Assembly: GCF_004664715.2 (NCBI RefSeq)
Contig: NC_051063.1
Coordinates: 72,402,518-72,466,517, forward strand
From: Peromyscus leucopus
Lineage: Eukaryota; Chordata; Mammalia; Rodentia; Cricetidae
Direction: 5' to 3'
Length of the DNA stretch: 64,000 nucleotides
In this document: positions 1 through 13,413 of the stretch, piece by piece
Numbering within the stretch: position 1 is the stretch's first letter
Layout of the letters: each line of letters begins with the position of its first letter
Translations under genes and position numbers: made by a program
The notes under the pieces: model-generated
What the model was told of the DNA's origin: nothing
Database searches by the model: none
What the model saw: only the letters and a program-made list of their open reading frames with translations

Positions 1-32
1 TTTTCAATTCTTTAAAAAGGAAATCTGCCTGG

Positions 33-215
33 GGGCTGGCTCATTTGGTGAAGTGTCTGTCATGCACACATGAGGACCTGAGTTCAGCTTCCTAGCACCC
101 ATGTGAGAAAGTAGGTGTGACCCCACGCATCTGTAACCCTCTCCAGCCTAGACAGTGGTGAATGTCAAGTTCACTGAGAGACCCTGTCTCCAAAGATAAG
201 GTGGAAAGTGACTAT
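33..215 (+). repeat. B3-type SINE
   Basis: The segment opens with a tRNA-derived head (GGGGGCTGGCTCATTTGGTG), has the conserved GAGGACCTGAGTTCAG box, and ends in GAGACCCTGTCTC. This order is typical of B3/B2-group rodent SINEs. It is old and diverged and runs into a (TC)n tract. Confidence 0.7.
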
Positions 216-224
216 GGAAGTCAG

Positions 225-294
<70 letters not shown>
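225..294. repeat. (TC)n(TG)n microsatellite
   Basis: About 57 bp of CT dinucleotides with one TT interruption, followed by a short TG run, sit at the tail of the SINE at 33-215. The poly-Leu/Ser frames across it are artefacts. Confidence 0.97.
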
Positions 295-1574
295 AATCAG
301 ACACTGTCTCAAAAACAAAACAAACCAACCTTGCATCTTATGGCTCCTGGGTTCTGCTGTGCCTCCTGTCTACAATCAGACAGAGAAAGCCACATCTTCT
401 TTCTTCAGAACCTCCCCGTCCATGCAATTTCCAAAATGGCCAGGACAGTGGTTCTCAGTGGAAGTAACTTTGCTCTTTCAGTGCCTTTTGGGGACATGTC
501 AGGTTGTCACAGATGTAAGGCATAGGAGCTACAGACATCTGGCTTAGAGATCAAAGATGTTGGTATCCATCCTAAAAGACATTGGTCGACATTTATGGGT
601 TGGCCATACCATACATAAATGCCTACCCCACAGGACAGAAATGCTCATTTTGAGGAGCCCTAGAACAGGACAGAGACTCTGACAGAGAGGAGTAAGGGTT
701 AGGGCTGTGCAGGGAAGGATGAGGTGGGAGAAGAAAGCCCAGGAAAGGTCCCACTTCCGTCTTCACCTCAGCTTGCCTCTGTCTGCTCTTGGAAGGATCT
801 GACCCAGCAGTTCAGTTTCCTGCCCAATGCTGGAAGCGGCCAGCAAACCAAACTGCCGCGTCTCCCGGGGGCGCTTTTCACCTTCAGGAAAGTCTGGCTT
901 TCTCCTCTCCACCTAAGCCAACACGGCGCGTGTGACCATCTCCCTCACCAGCCGGCAGGTTTCTTGAATGATTGGGTACCCATGGCATCTGCAGTTCCTC
1001 GCTTTGCCACATGTGCAGTGTCCAGCCTGGGTCTGGGCTCTTCTCACTCACTGTCTCTGGAATTGTGGCTCTTGCTTGCTCTGGCCACCTGTGCAGTGGC
1101 CATTGCGTTTTCAAGTCTGCTTCTGCCATTTAAGGTTAGATGTCTGGGGTTGATGACATCATCAGTAGTGGCGTGGACTCCTGGAGAGGATTCTTTTCCT
1201 TTAAGTAAACAGAATCAAGGCCTACCAGGCAGGCAAAAACTGTCATGTTTAATAACTCTTAGACTTTATGTGTGCTTTTATTTTTTAAAAACCTGATTAT
1301 CTTAGGTAATTGAGACCTCACAAAAATAAGTAAAAGTTGAGCTAGTTAGTTTTCTTCATCTGGCAGGCCCCCTCTCCTACTTGTCTCTAAAAAAGAAATC
1401 TTCAATTTGAAGCATGTTGTTTTTCTTATACTAAGAAATAGTTTTTTCTTATCTTTTTCTCAACTAACCAGTGCATTTACAAATAAATTTTAACTGTTAT
1501 AAGATGGTTTATTATCTATTGAAATTGTAGAAATTAAAGTAAAGAAAATTACTATTGTCTCTGTTACCGAAAGT

Positions 1575-1598
1575 AAAAAAAAAAAAAAAAAAAAAAAA
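1575..1598. repeat. Poly(A) tract
   Basis: An uninterrupted run of about 24 A lies in AT-rich unique sequence. I see no recognisable element attached upstream, so it may be the tail of a decayed retroposon. Confidence 0.9.
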
Positions 1599-1812
1599 TC
1601 ACAAGTGGAGATTTCCTCCCACTTAGCTTCTTTTCTCTGAATGGTATTTTTGGATACAACTCCAATCATACTGTTTTTTCTTTTCTAAATTCAAACTCAC
1701 AAACTTTTAAAACATTAGATCATAGGGAATTTTCAGAGTCACCATAAACACTTTGTAAAGTACTTTGTATTATTTTTATTTATAAAATTTGAATTTTGAA
1801 TTGTGTGTATGT

Positions 1813-1998
1813 GGGCTGGAGAAACTGGTCAGTGCTTAAGAGAGCCTATAGCTTTTATAGAGAACCTGAGTTCAGTTCCCAGAACCCGTGTTAGGCGCCT
1901 CACAACTGTCTGTGATTCAAGTTCCAAGGGCTCTGACGCCCTCTTCTGGCCTCCACAGGGACTTACACTCACAGGTACATTCTCTCACACATAGAAAA
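1813..1998 (+). repeat. B2 SINE
   Basis: GGGCTGGAGAAACTGGTCAG is the B2 tRNA-like head, followed by the CCTGAGTTCAGTTCCCAG box and the GCCCTCTTCTGGCCTCCA segment of B2. It is moderately diverged. Confidence 0.85.
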
Positions 1999-2954
1999 AC
2001 AGTTAAAAATAGAATTGGAACCTTTAAAATTTGTGTACGGCTGGTGATAAAAGATCTGAGTATGCCTTAATTTCATCCCCATTCCTGAAGGAAGTTTTTG
2101 TTAGGCATAACAGTCTTGTCTTTGAGAACTTCAGAAACAATTTACAACTGTCTTCTAGATGCCATGGTTTCTGGTGAGAAATTTACAGTTCCTCAAATGG
2201 TCACTCCTCTGCATGTAGCACATCATCTTTCTGCAACAGATTTGAATGTTGAGAAGCAGAGAAGGGCTGCCTCTCTGGCTCTCTGCAGGCAGGAGAAGGC
2301 TTCCCTTGGAACTTGTTTAGTCCACACCTGCTGCAAAGTTCTAGGGTTTATTGTCCAGTGTCTAGCTAGGTAATGCAGGGGCAGGGACCTGGGACACTCA
2401 CTGCTGCATCTGTATTTCTCCCCATTTTGATGTCTTTTCCCACGTCAGATGTTATTGTTTATTTTTCAGAGTACCCTGCTACCTTTGCTTACATTCTGTC
2501 TTGGGCTTTAGCTGCCTTCTGTAGAAGGTTTGGGAGGACATACCTCCCAGACAGAATCAAAGTCTGACAAATTATTTTTCATGGTTGCTTGTTATCTCAG
2601 AAAGCACATGTGCCATGGCTCCTGGAAAGTTTCTCCTACTGGATTGTAAATAATTTCTGTTTGTTTACCCCGATATAAATAAGCAAGGGATTTCTGTTTT
2701 AAAAAGAAAAACTGTTGTCTTGTAAGAAGTATGTGGGAGTAGAATTATTGCAACAAATAATTTGGACATTTTTGGATCCCTGTGCTTTCTTCTGCCTAGA
2801 ATACCCAATGATGTAATTTCCCACAAGTGGACCCTTCTGCCATTTAGCTCCTCCAAAAGCATCCGACCCTCCTCCTGTTCCCTGCTGGGCACACTGTCAG
2901 CCTGTTTTAACGTCTCTCTTCACAGCTCATTTGTCTCTTTCCCTCTCTCTCTCT

Positions 2955-3050
2955 CTTTTTTGAAATACTTATTTATTTAGCGATAGGGTCTCATGTGTCT
3001 TGGCTGGCCTCAAACATTCTGTGTAGCTGAGGATGGCCTTGTTAAGGTTT
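2955..3050 (-). repeat. B1-like SINE fragment
   Basis: Read on the minus strand, this carries a degraded B1/proto-B1 right half (GGCCATCCTCAGCTACACAG and GAGACCCTATCGC-like ends). It is short and old. Confidence 0.5.
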
Positions 3051-6000
3051 AAGATGTGGTGTTTAAGATGGTGTCATCTTTGTCCGACTGCCCAGACCTC
3101 AAAAGTATGTGATGGAAGGGCTGAGCACCCTTGACAGCCATCAGAGGGACTTAGGGCTCAAGTAGAACCTTCAGCTTGTTCCCTCTGTAAAATGGGGCTA
3201 GGAATCCCTTTGTCTCCTCGACCTCCGGGAAGAGCACATTACCGAGAAGGCACTAGCTGGTCTCAGCAACGGTGCCACTGCAGTGAGAGGCAGTGTGTCT
3301 GCTACTGTAACAGGAACCCCTCCAATGTCCAGAGACCTTGCCAACCTTCTGCGCAGTGTGGCAGTAAACTCTAAGGCTTTTTTCCGAAACTCTCTCCAAC
3401 TCCCTGATGGATCTGCCATGCTCCATTTGAAAAAGAAGGCTGGGTGTAAGGAGTGATTCTGTGATTTAATGGTTTTTAGTGACATTAAAATGTTAGTCAC
3501 TGTAACTTTCCTTCCTGTGCCTGAGCCATCAGAGCTGATCCTTAATTAGCAATGGAATAAAAAGGTCTTTGCTGTGGGCCTCTCTTGAGAGCTGTTTCAG
3601 AGATCCCAGAATGTTCTGAGTGTTGGAGCATCTGGTGACTGTGTAGACCTGTCTTCACCTCCTCTTCCCTCCCTCTTTGACTTGAATGCTCTTTGAATGA
3701 CCATGAGGTCCACCCAGCCTCAGCCTCCGGAGCTCCAGATCCAATTCCCATCCTTGTCTCTTTCCTGCCCCCATATTTCCATCTGTCAAGCTCTGTCTCT
3801 GCCCACTCTACCCAGCAAGCAACTGGAATGGAGAAGGGAATGGACTGGCGGAGGGAGTGGGAGCACGAGCTGAAGACATCCTTGAGCTAACTGAGTCAGA
3901 GAGCCAGTGAGTGCTCAGTTGATGCCTGCTGCTTTCCAGGCCCTGAGCTTGGTGAGAGGGATTCACGACCATTGGCCTTGAGAAACATCTGTGTTAGAAG
4001 GATCAAAGGCACTCTGGGAAGTCACACTGCTAGAGAGAACTCAGCCTCCTTCAGAAGAGTGTGTGTGTCACACTCTGAGGAAAATGGCCAATGGTGACAG
4101 ACAGGAATGCCAGGGGATTGTGTTAGTTGGGGAGGATGTGCTGGAGACCTTCTTACCATATCTAGCTGGGTGTGTGTATTTGGGGAAAGAAATGGAGATA
4201 GCCTGTTGGTGGCTCTATGACTCTGGCTGTCTCAATTATGAAAACCTGACTGGACACAGAGTCCCTCAAACAATCCAGAACTTTATCTAATGCATAGATC
4301 ATCCACAGAGGGGCTCCTCTGGCCCAGAACACCCAGACATATTCTATGGATCCTGACCCTGATCACACAAGTAATGCTACCTCATCGTTAGCTTCTTGGC
4401 ACACAACTAAGCTCAGCAATGGCCAGTGTGGAGTAGCTATGAGTGGAAGGCCAGCCCTGATGCTTCCCTTCTGTAGCAACTGGGCCTTGCTGGGATAATT
4501 TTCTTCCCCAAAGCCTAAACATAACACTGAACTCTGTGCCTAAGAACAGAGCAGGCCATAAGCCACAAGCCCTGGACTCTTCCAGCTCCCAGACATGGTG
4601 GCTTAGAGGCCTCAGGAAAGGCCCAGGGTCAGGATCCTACTGCCAGGTGCCAGTTTCCAGGGCAGAACACTGGTCAAGGCCAGTGGAGACTTAGTTGGAA
4701 AATTCCATGAGGGTCCAGTGAGACCCCAGGGATAGGGGTGCATGCTTGTCTCCTAAGCAACCCAAACTAGGAACTGAACTATTCACAGAATACTTTCTGT
4801 CTCCCATTGTATTCTTGGGATTAGTTTTAAGTGATTAGTAATAAGTGATTAATACTTACTGAGTGTCTGCCACAGGGGAATGCCTGTGGCAGAGGCATTG
4901 GAATGTGTGGCAGAGGAATTGACAGCTCAGGAAGAGCTGAGATTGACAGCTGTATGAGCAAACATCTACATGCATGTCATTTGAAGCCACAGGCATGGAT
5001 GGAATGAGAACAAGGAATCCAGAAAAGGGTCTACAAGCCAGCACTAATGTGCACAGATGTGCAAGGCCTCCATCAAACCCAGGCACATGCAATACAGGAT
5101 GGGAGGGTGTTCAGAAAGAAGCCAGTACTAAAGTGCCTTCCTGAGAGACTGGCCAAGAAATAGACAGTCAGGTTTAACCTCATAGAGTCCACAGATGACC
5201 TTGGCAAGCACTAGTTTGACCTTCAGTTTGACAATACTCACTCTCTCTTCTCCTCCATCCACAAAGCGGGCTGGAGCCCCCATGCCCCCTCAGCTTGCAT
5301 GTGCCATGCCACAGGCCAAGTCACCAGATGCCAAGTGTCTGACCTTCAAGGGGCACTCCAGATCCCCAGGGGAGGGGTACTCTTGGCCTAATGGACCAGT
5401 GCCTACCCCAGTAAATCAGATATGGCCCAAGGTCATGGAGTCGTGTGGTGTCTGGACTAGAAGCAGTTTCTAGAGCGTGGGGTGAGGTGCCTCCTGAGTT
5501 GGACCCATGCCTGGAAGGATGCCCACAGCATTGGATTAACAGTCCGTCTTTAGCATCTTCCAGGGCTTTGTTTCCATGGACCTGGAGCTGCTGGTCACCA
5601 TGGAAACAGAAGCTTTTGTTCACCACTTCCTCTCCTCTTTTTCTCGCTCCTCCTCCTCCTCCCCCTTTCTTTCTTTCCTGTCTCCCACCTACTTGCTCCC
5701 TTCCCTCTACTTCTTTTCTTCTATTTTTATTCCTCATTTTCCATCTCACTTGCCCTGATTTCTTCATCCAGGAAAAAAAAATCTCGGAAAATTCTATTAT
5801 ATAGCTTTGTTAGCCACCTTTAATTCCCTTTGTGGGAATAAGGGATCAAATACATACATATATTCATTGAGCTGCATCCACATACCCACCTACACACATA
5901 AACACATTTATGAAGCAGTGATCCTGTGCTCTTTTATCAAGTCAGTGCCGCTCAAGCAATTATCAGGAAAAGAATAAGAAATTGAGGAAACTATGTCTTA

Positions 6001-6527
6001 CCCTGTCATTCACCAAATGCTGTTTGGAATGAGGATTCTTTTTTCTTGTCTGTCCTGAAACTCCACATTTAGACAAAGCACCGCTCCTTTGGCAGATTTG
6101 TGTATAACTTAAAACAGCAAGGGCGTAATTGCTCCTATCTTAATAAACATAGCTGTCAGTCATGCTCAGCTAAAAATATACTCATTGCCTCTTTTATTTT
6201 ATGTGTACACGTAACCAATTCCGAATCTTCCAGGAAGCCTATGCCAAACTCCATAGTCATGAGTCAAAGCCAAGCAAAAGCCTGACACCCATCAGGAACC
6301 TGGCTGCCCTTGGATTATGTCAGAAGGGCAAAAGTCCCTAGATGGAGACTGTGTTCAGAAATAAATGGCTGGACCCTGGGAGTTCTGAGGATGAGGGCTT
6401 AGGGAGGGTCTAGCTAATTTCCTTCTGGATGCTCACCTCATGGAAGAGATCAGATGGGCATGCCTGGCCTTGTGTTCTTGAGCCTTCCTCAATTGGTGAG
6501 CCTTCTGGTGAACATCTGCTAGAGTTC

Positions 6528-6885
6528 CAGGGTAAAACATCCCCTTAGGCTCATGCTTTGAACACTTAATCCACAGCTAGTGGGAGGCTCTGAAACTTTA
6601 GGAGGTGGGCCTAGCTGAAGGAAATAAGTCATTAGGGTTGGGTCCTTTGTAGTGTCTTGTCCCTCACCCTCTCTCTCTTTCTCTGCTTCCTGTCTGCTGT
6701 GAGGTAAGGCAATTCTCATGCCAGAGGCTCCTTTGGCCAGGCCATGATAGTCTGCCCAAGTGCATGGGGCCATGCGACTGGGAACAGAGCCCTCTGAAAC
6801 TATGAGCTGAAATTAATCTTTCCTCTTTTAAGTTGTTTTTGATAGGTGTTTTAGGTACAGTGATGCAAAGGTAACAATTACAGAA
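6528..6885 (+). repeat. Rodent interspersed repeat (~400-bp family, MaLR-LTR-like)
   Basis: This is one of about a dozen related copies in the window. They share a GGAGGTGGGCCT-type middle and a tail of the form 'AAACTATGAGCTGAAAT...TTAAGTTG'. The tail includes a poly(A)-signal-like block, as in LTRs. I cannot assign a family name with confidence. Confidence 0.55.
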
Positions 6886-7689
6886 CCAAAGAGAGTGTCA
6901 TGTGTGAAAACATGCTCTGACCATCAGGACAACATGGCCACTAGCCCAGCCTCTCCTCTACCTCTTAGGCAATGTCTTACGAGGGCCTGTCTGCAGACTG
7001 ATGCTTTGACATTTATGCAGAATACCAGAGCACAGTCTCTTCTGCCGTTCATGGGACCTGAGGAGAGAGTTGTAAATTCAATAGATATGAGTATTTCCCC
7101 TTCAGAGGCTACTGGGTGTGGTGAGGAATAGTGTTTGATGAACAGCACCTGGGATTGGGGTTCAAAGATTCCCTGGGGGTATCTTGCCTTCCTGGGAACA
7201 CCTAAGTAAGTGCCATGTGTGACACGAGGTTTCTCCCCATTGTTTCTTCAGCCTCATTTCTTGCCCTCTGTCTGCTCAGGCAAAACATCTGAGGAGTCCT
7301 GAAGACAAAAAAAAGACTCTCCTCTCTGGATTCTTAGAAAGAGTCTCCTGGCTCATGCCCTCTTTGCTTGGTACTCAGGACTTGGACTCAGATGTGTCCT
7401 GTTGCTTCCTGTGGAACTTCACTGATGTCTAAGACCACGACAGGACCCCGCAAGGTGGGCTCAAGGTGTTCCCACGGCATTTTTCATGGCAGTCGCCTGC
7501 TCGCCTGTCTGCGGTACTGGAGTGCCTAATACCTAGCACAGCGCACAGGACTTGGTAGCTGGCCCATATGTGCCTACTAAATACATACAGTGCTTGGAAG
7601 AAAGTCACCACACTGGACATAACAAAAGAAACTCCTGTTTGTTGTGACTTAAATTGTGTCCTTTCCTTAAAAAAAAAAAAAAATAGGTT

Positions 7690-8000
7690 GAAGTTCCAAG
7701 CCCTGGTACCTGTATGTGTAATGGTCCTCAGAAACAGGGTCTTTGGTGATGTCATGAAGTAAGGATGACATCATTGGGCTTCATATGACTGATGTCTTTA
7801 TTAGAACCTGCCCAGCCTTGTATGGAGAATACCACTTGGAAACATGGAGACAGTGCAGAGGAGAAGCTGAGTGGAGACTAGGCAGAGCTTGGAGGCAAGT
7901 GGCCACAGCCAGGAGCACCCATGGCCACCAGAAACTGGGAGAAACAGAAAGTATCCTTTCCTACCTACAGCCTGTGGAGGGAGCGGCCCTGGGGACCTAG
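7690..8000 (+). repeat. Ancient mammal-wide interspersed repeat (class not assigned)
   Basis: The order of boxes (CAGAAACAGGGTCTTTGGTGA, then AGTAAGGATGACATCA, a ~20-bp block reading CTTTATTAGAAC, GGCCACCAGAAACTGGGAGA and CTACAGCCTGTGGAGGGAGC) matches a repeat family common in all placental mammals. It is diverged. A poly(A) run at 7669-7683 precedes it. Confidence 0.5.
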
Positions 8001-8780
8001 TGGCCTGAGATGTGGGGGTTGGAGATTGCACTCTGAGGGGAGACTAACCAGATGAAGCACCCAAACATTGGTATATGAAATTGTCCTCAGAGTGCCTCTA
8101 CCTGACCTTCTGAGGTCATCTTAGGGGTGACCACACAGGGATACCTCTTGCGGATGCTGGCGAAGATTCAGACTATCAGCTGCATGGCTTCTGCTTTCAA
8201 AGAACAGGATGATGGAGGGAGCAGGGTGGTTGCAGTTATTCGCTCATGTTTTGCCTTTTCTGGTTTGTTTTTATAAAACCAGAGTGACTTGTTAAAAGAT
8301 GTCCCTTGGGGAGCTTTTACTGGCTTTCCATCTGAGTCATACTTCAGATGTTGAAGGCTAACTATCAACCTCGTGCATTTGGGGAATTGTCAACAAAGAC
8401 CAAACAACAGAAAGAAATATTACGGAGGTTTTGAACAGTCCAGCAATTAGGCAACATCAGATCTGAGCAGCCAGGGGTGGGGCATTCAGAACCATCGAAG
8501 GACAGGAAAGAGGTGTTCCAGGCCCAGTGCATGGCCAGACAGGGTGTCACTGACATGGCATGCCTGGGCATGCTGCCAGGTAATTGCTCTATTCAACATC
8601 AGTTCGGTGCTTTGGTGAAGGCTGATCATGAAACCTAGGGCAGTCTGCCACCTGAGTGTATGGAAACAGCATCCGGGAGGTGGAGGGACTGACTAAGAAT
8701 AAATCCTACCAGCAGGCCTCAGAGCATGGAGATGCTGAGGCCTGGGCTGGGCTAGGTATAGGAGAGACAGTGGCTCAGCG

Positions 8781-8839
<59 letters not shown>
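8781..8839. repeat. (CT)n(CA)n microsatellite
   Basis: Eight CT units are followed by about 21 CA units. Frames reading poly(SL/HT) across it are not coding. Confidence 0.97.
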
Positions 8840-8843
<4 letters not shown>

Positions 8844-9006
8844 TGCACAATTCCTGTTCTCATACAGTTTTGTGTGGAGACCATAGGGTTTGAGGGTCAT
8901 GCCAGGAAGTGACCCAAGCTTGAACAAGAAAACTTGAACTCAGCAGTTTCTAAAGGAAAAAAACAAAACAAAATAAAAACCTGCTTCCTAAGAGATAAAG
9001 CCAAGG

Positions 9007-9222
9007 GCTGGGGATGTAGCTCAGAGTGCTTGCCTAGCACTCACAAAGCCCTGTGTTTGAACCCCAGCATCATATAAACCAGATGTGGTGGCACACTTGT
9101 AATCCCAGCTCTGGGCTGGTGCAGGCAGGGGGAATCAGAAATGTCAGGTTATTTTTGACTGCACAGTGATGTGGGAGCCAGCCTGGACTATATAAGACCT
9201 TATTTCAAAAGAAAGAAAAATT
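9007..9222 (+). repeat. B4 (ID-B1 type) SINE
   Basis: An ID-type head (GGGCTGGGGATGTAGCTCAG, TGCTTGCCTAGCA) joins to a B1-like body (GTGGTGGCACACTTGTAATCCCAGC) and an A-rich tail. This is the ID+B1 structure of B4. Confidence 0.85.
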
Positions 9223-10019
9223 TTATAAGAAAATGTTTATAAGATGTTCACTTAAATGAAGCAATAGTTAATGATGGACTCCCTAGCTTTTTTGTATTTA
9301 CTGCTTTAACTTTTAAAAGTTAGGATATGATGCACCTATTTTAAGGTAGGTGTTTGGAGTATAGTCTGCTGAGTTTCAGTGGATTTTCACACACTCAAAC
9401 CACAGCGTGGAGCCTTTCTACATGACAGTTCCCAGGAGTGCTTGGCAGTTAATCACCTCAATTCTCAGCCCATTCAGAACACATGGACAGATGCTGCAAA
9501 ACTTGTTCTTCAAGACTCTTCTCTGTTGCCTGGCCTTTGAGGAGCTGCTACGGGTACCCCAAAAGGAAGGACCAGGTGATCCTTCTCCTCACCCATATCC
9601 CTTTGATGTAAGCATTCCCTTGACTTCCTGGTCAAATGGTCTTCACCTGTGAATCAGTTGGGGGTTCCTATTGCTAGGTTACCTAGGCCTGCCAGCAGTC
9701 AGCTCGTGTTCATTGAGTGGATAAAGGGAGAAACCGGCAGGTAACCTGGCTCATTGACAAAGAAGATGGTTTTGGTACTTGATCTAGGACTTTTGTCAAT
9801 GGCTACTGCCCAGGCTTTGGTCTCACTTCCTTGCTCCCTATTCTTTCTCCGACAGAAATCCGCAGTTCCACATTTCCTTCTCTACTTACAGTGTTACTAG
9901 GAGTCCTCCTGACTCTCCCCATGCCTGTTGACTTGAATCTGCCCCTCTTTCCTTCTCCATGGTCCCTGCACCCACTCCTGCCTACCTAGAGAGCAGAGCA
10001 GCCATTCCAAATCCTACTC

Positions 10020-10162
10020 TGCTCCATCCAATGTCCTTCTTCTCTTCCTGCTTCCTTTCCCCCATCACTCAGTTCCCCTCTTTCCTCCACTTCTTCTCTT
10101 CTCTCCTTTCCTTTCCTTACTCCTCCACTCAGCTTGATCCCTCCCTTCCTTCTCCCCTTTAC
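10020..10162. repeat. Polypyrimidine-rich tract
   Basis: About 140 bp are overwhelmingly C and T on the + strand (CTTCTTCTCTTCCTGC, CTTCTCTTCTCTCC and so on) without a strict unit. Confidence 0.7.
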
Positions 10163-10444
10163 TATGCGTCATCAATGTCTTACTTGCTCAGGACCTCTTT
10201 TCCTGCTAGAATGTAAACTCCATGAGGGCAGACACCATATTCTGGTACCCACCACCATGGGTCATTTGCAAGGGTCCTGTCCTCTCTTGGCACAACAGGT
10301 ACTCACTGTTCGGTAATGCCGAAGTGAACCCGTGGGGAGGCATCTTTGACTCCATGATTCCAACAATAGATAAAGTCTCATTTGGGCTCAGAGTTTGTGA
10401 GGATATAGTCTATCATGCTGGGAAAGACATGGAGGCAGGAGTTT

Positions 10445-10690
10445 GAGATGGATGGTCACATTGCATCCACACTCAGGAAACAGAGGGAAATGAATTCTGG
10501 TTTTCCATTTTTTAAATGTGGTCCTGGACCTCAGCCCATAGAAGTGCCATCCATATTCAGGTGTCTTCCCACATTAATTAACTCAGTTTAGAAAATCCCT
10601 CCCAGACAGGCCCATATCCTGGTACCCGTCTGTGATTCTAGATCCTGCCAAGTTGACAGTCAACATTAGTCATCACAGATGGCAACACAC
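10445..10690 (-). repeat. Rodent interspersed repeat (~400-bp family), partial
   Basis: The right end reads CCAAGTTGACAGTCAACATTAG, the reverse complement of the 'CAACTTGAC' 5' box shared by the family copies at 21503, 26270, 36436 and 61628. It is partial and diverged. Confidence 0.6.
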
Positions 10691-11934
10691 TCTGAGACCA
10701 CACAGTCAGTTTCCAAGAGGAAGCTCTATTGGAGGGGCCCACCTGCCTAGGTGACCCCAGCGGGGGCAGGGTGGGACTTGATGTAGGGGCGGGGGTCTGT
10801 GGTGGTGACATCATCCCCCCTCCTGTGTGGGAAGGGTAAGGACACTGTAGGGCACTGAGCACCAGCCTGTTTCTTCCAGGACACTGCTTGCTCTGAGTGC
10901 TGTCAGGCCCTAAGCAAATGTGTTTTTGTGAGAGCATCGGATTAAAGCATAGAAATTTGAGGGAAAAAAAGTACAATATGCCTCACATAATAGTCTCGCT
11001 TCCAATTACAGAAATCTGTGCGGTTGAAAGGCAAAGAGTTCTCCATTAGTGGGCCTTTAAAAATAGTCACTGTGATCTGAATGGTCTTCTCCCCTTTCAG
11101 CAGCACATTAATTATGTTAGCAAATCATTTTGGCAGCAAGAGCAGGCATCTCTACCCTATCCTACCTGAACACGCCTGCACAAGAGAGCCCTCCAAAAAC
11201 ACCCGGATTGTCTAGAAAACATACTCACAGGCCTTGCTCCTAGCTCCCTCTAAGTGCTTCTTACATGAAGTTCATTATGTTGGAGCTGTGGAACAGAAAC
11301 TCCTAAGACTGAGAGATGAACTCCATATGGGCTGTAGCCAGGTACCCAGGGAGTTACTAGGCTGTTGGGGATTTCACCTAGAGAAAGACAGGGGCTATCT
11401 GGCCCGTGGTTCTTTGTGTACCACTGGGTGGGGTCACCTTGCACCTTCTGCTTCACAGAGTGAAAATTCATAGGAGTGGTTTCAATCCCGAGGAAACCCG
11501 AGGTCTCCTCCCTAGATCTCTTGTCTTTGGAAGGCTTCCAGGTCTTTTGGAACCAACTTAAGGGGTGCTTGGGGTACACAAGGCAAAATGGAGTAGTTAT
11601 TTATGGACCCTTTGTCGGTTTGGTGTTCCCCAGCCAGGGATTTGCAGTTTCATCTTTATGAGGTGGTGTGGCTTCTGGGTTTCATCTCAGCTTTACTCTG
11701 AGAGCTCTTGCACAGGCCCATAGGAACTGGTGAGCCTGGCCTCACCAGCTCAGGAATCTTTGGGACAGTGGCCCGATAGACCTGTTAGGACCCCGGAGCT
11801 GGAGGACAAAAGGTACTCTAGTGACAGAGTGGGAAGGGACTGTGGGCAGGGGAGCAAGCAAGCTTGGCTGCATCTGCCTGACATCTGTGTCAGGTTTCCA
11901 ATTCGTGATGCTGGGTGGTCAGGAAGACCCCACT

Positions 11935-11990
11935 TTATAGGCCAGGAAACTGAAGCTCTTTAAGGTTAAATGGCGAGGTTAGCATGTGGC
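11935..11990 (+). repeat. MIR core fragment
   Basis: TTATAGGCCAGGAAACTGAA followed by AGGTTAAATGGC resembles the MIR core (cAGATGAGGAAACTGAGGC...AGAGGTTAAGT). It is very old and short. Confidence 0.45.
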
Positions 11991-13233
11991 CTTCCCATGA
12001 TGTTCTTCCAGTCCTGGGTCCAGAATGGAATTGCAGATGTGGCAATCCGGAGTGGGAGGAAGAAGAGGAGGCCAGCAGGATGGGTTTCCTGGAGTTTAGC
12101 AACTCCAAAAAGTGGAATGTGAGAGAGAAAATCTGAGGTGACCATAAGATGCAACCTTGCTTTCATACCAGGGTATGGCTGGTGGGATGCAGGAGGAGAG
12201 GGCATTGTCAGGGAGAGGCCCACCAGATCAGCAGCAGCCCAGGGTTTGAGTCTGGGTTTTGGACTCTAGCTGGTGGGGAAATCCCAAGGGTTTAAGCTTT
12301 CTCATGAGTGATACAGAAGGTCTTATTTCTGTGCAAGGATCCTGGGTATCATTTGGTGGATACTTTAAGGTGAAGCTGGAGATAGGGGGAAGAGAGACAG
12401 TGGATTGACAGAAACTACAGACAAGAAGACAGTTTGGAATTGGAACAGAGCTGATTGGGTGGGTAGAAGGGGCCCTGGGAATGTGGCCACAGGTGGCATG
12501 CAGCAGGGTGGGCATGTGTCTGAGGGTCTAGACAGTGGTGTGTGGTGCTCTGTTGTTCCTCAGCCTTCAGTGTCCTCTGATCTAGACTGGAAGTTTTGGG
12601 GTGCAGTCACTCTTCATAGAGAGCCAGCAGCTAAGGGAGGGTGAAGAAGGCTGGCATCATGACCAGTCTCCCTGTTTGTTATGGTACAAGTGAGTCCCCA
12701 AAGTCAAAGAGAGTGGCCTCTTTGGAACTGTGGTGGCTCCTGGTCTGGGCTCTGTCCCTGGGCCGATCAATGTGGACATAGCTCTCATAGAATGGAGCCA
12801 TCCCAGTACAGAACTCCAGGAGTCTGTCACTTGGGGGACACTTGGGTACAAAGGGCTCATCTCCCAGGTTGTACAGTTGTTCGGTCTTCTTTCTATATGA
12901 CCTCTGCCCCCTTTTCAAATGGTCCACATGAGAAATAGCCTCCGTGAGGGTGCATTGTCTCTGTTCGGCACACACACGCCTGATCAGGGAGCTGCAAAGT
13001 CCCACTTCATCTTCCTGGCTCCAATTTCTTTACACACCTGCCAATTGCCTCCTGCCTGGCCCAGGGTGCCCTCCACATGAGCTCCAGGGCCTGCAGCTTC
13101 ACAGTGCCCAGGAGGCGTGTCCCTCACTGGATTCCGGCATGACTAGGGGGCTCTGGGCCTCCACATGGGTGGGTGGGGCATGGAGGTCGCAAGCCTGGGA
13201 ACACACCTAAGAAGGATCAGAAAGGAGCCAGGG

Positions 13234-13382
13234 GGGCCGGGCGTGGTGGTGCACGCCTTTAATCCCAGCACTTGGGAGGCAGAGGCTGGCGGATCTCTGT
13301 GAGTTCGAGGCCAGCCTGGGCTACCAAGTGAGCTCCAGGAAAGGCGCAAAGCTACACAGAGAAACCCTGTCTCGAAAAAACC

Positions 13383-13410
<28 letters not shown>
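13234..13410 (+). repeat. Full-length B1 SINE with perfect 15-bp target-site duplication
   Basis: It begins GGGGCCGGGCGTGGTGGTGC, has GCCTTTAATCCCAGCACTTG and ends in a cricetid-type right end plus a long poly(A). AGAAAGGAGCCAGGG flanks it exactly at 13219-13233 and 13411-13425. The intact duplication, the low divergence and the long pure tail indicate a recent insertion. Confidence 0.97.
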
Positions 13411-13413
<3 letters not shown>

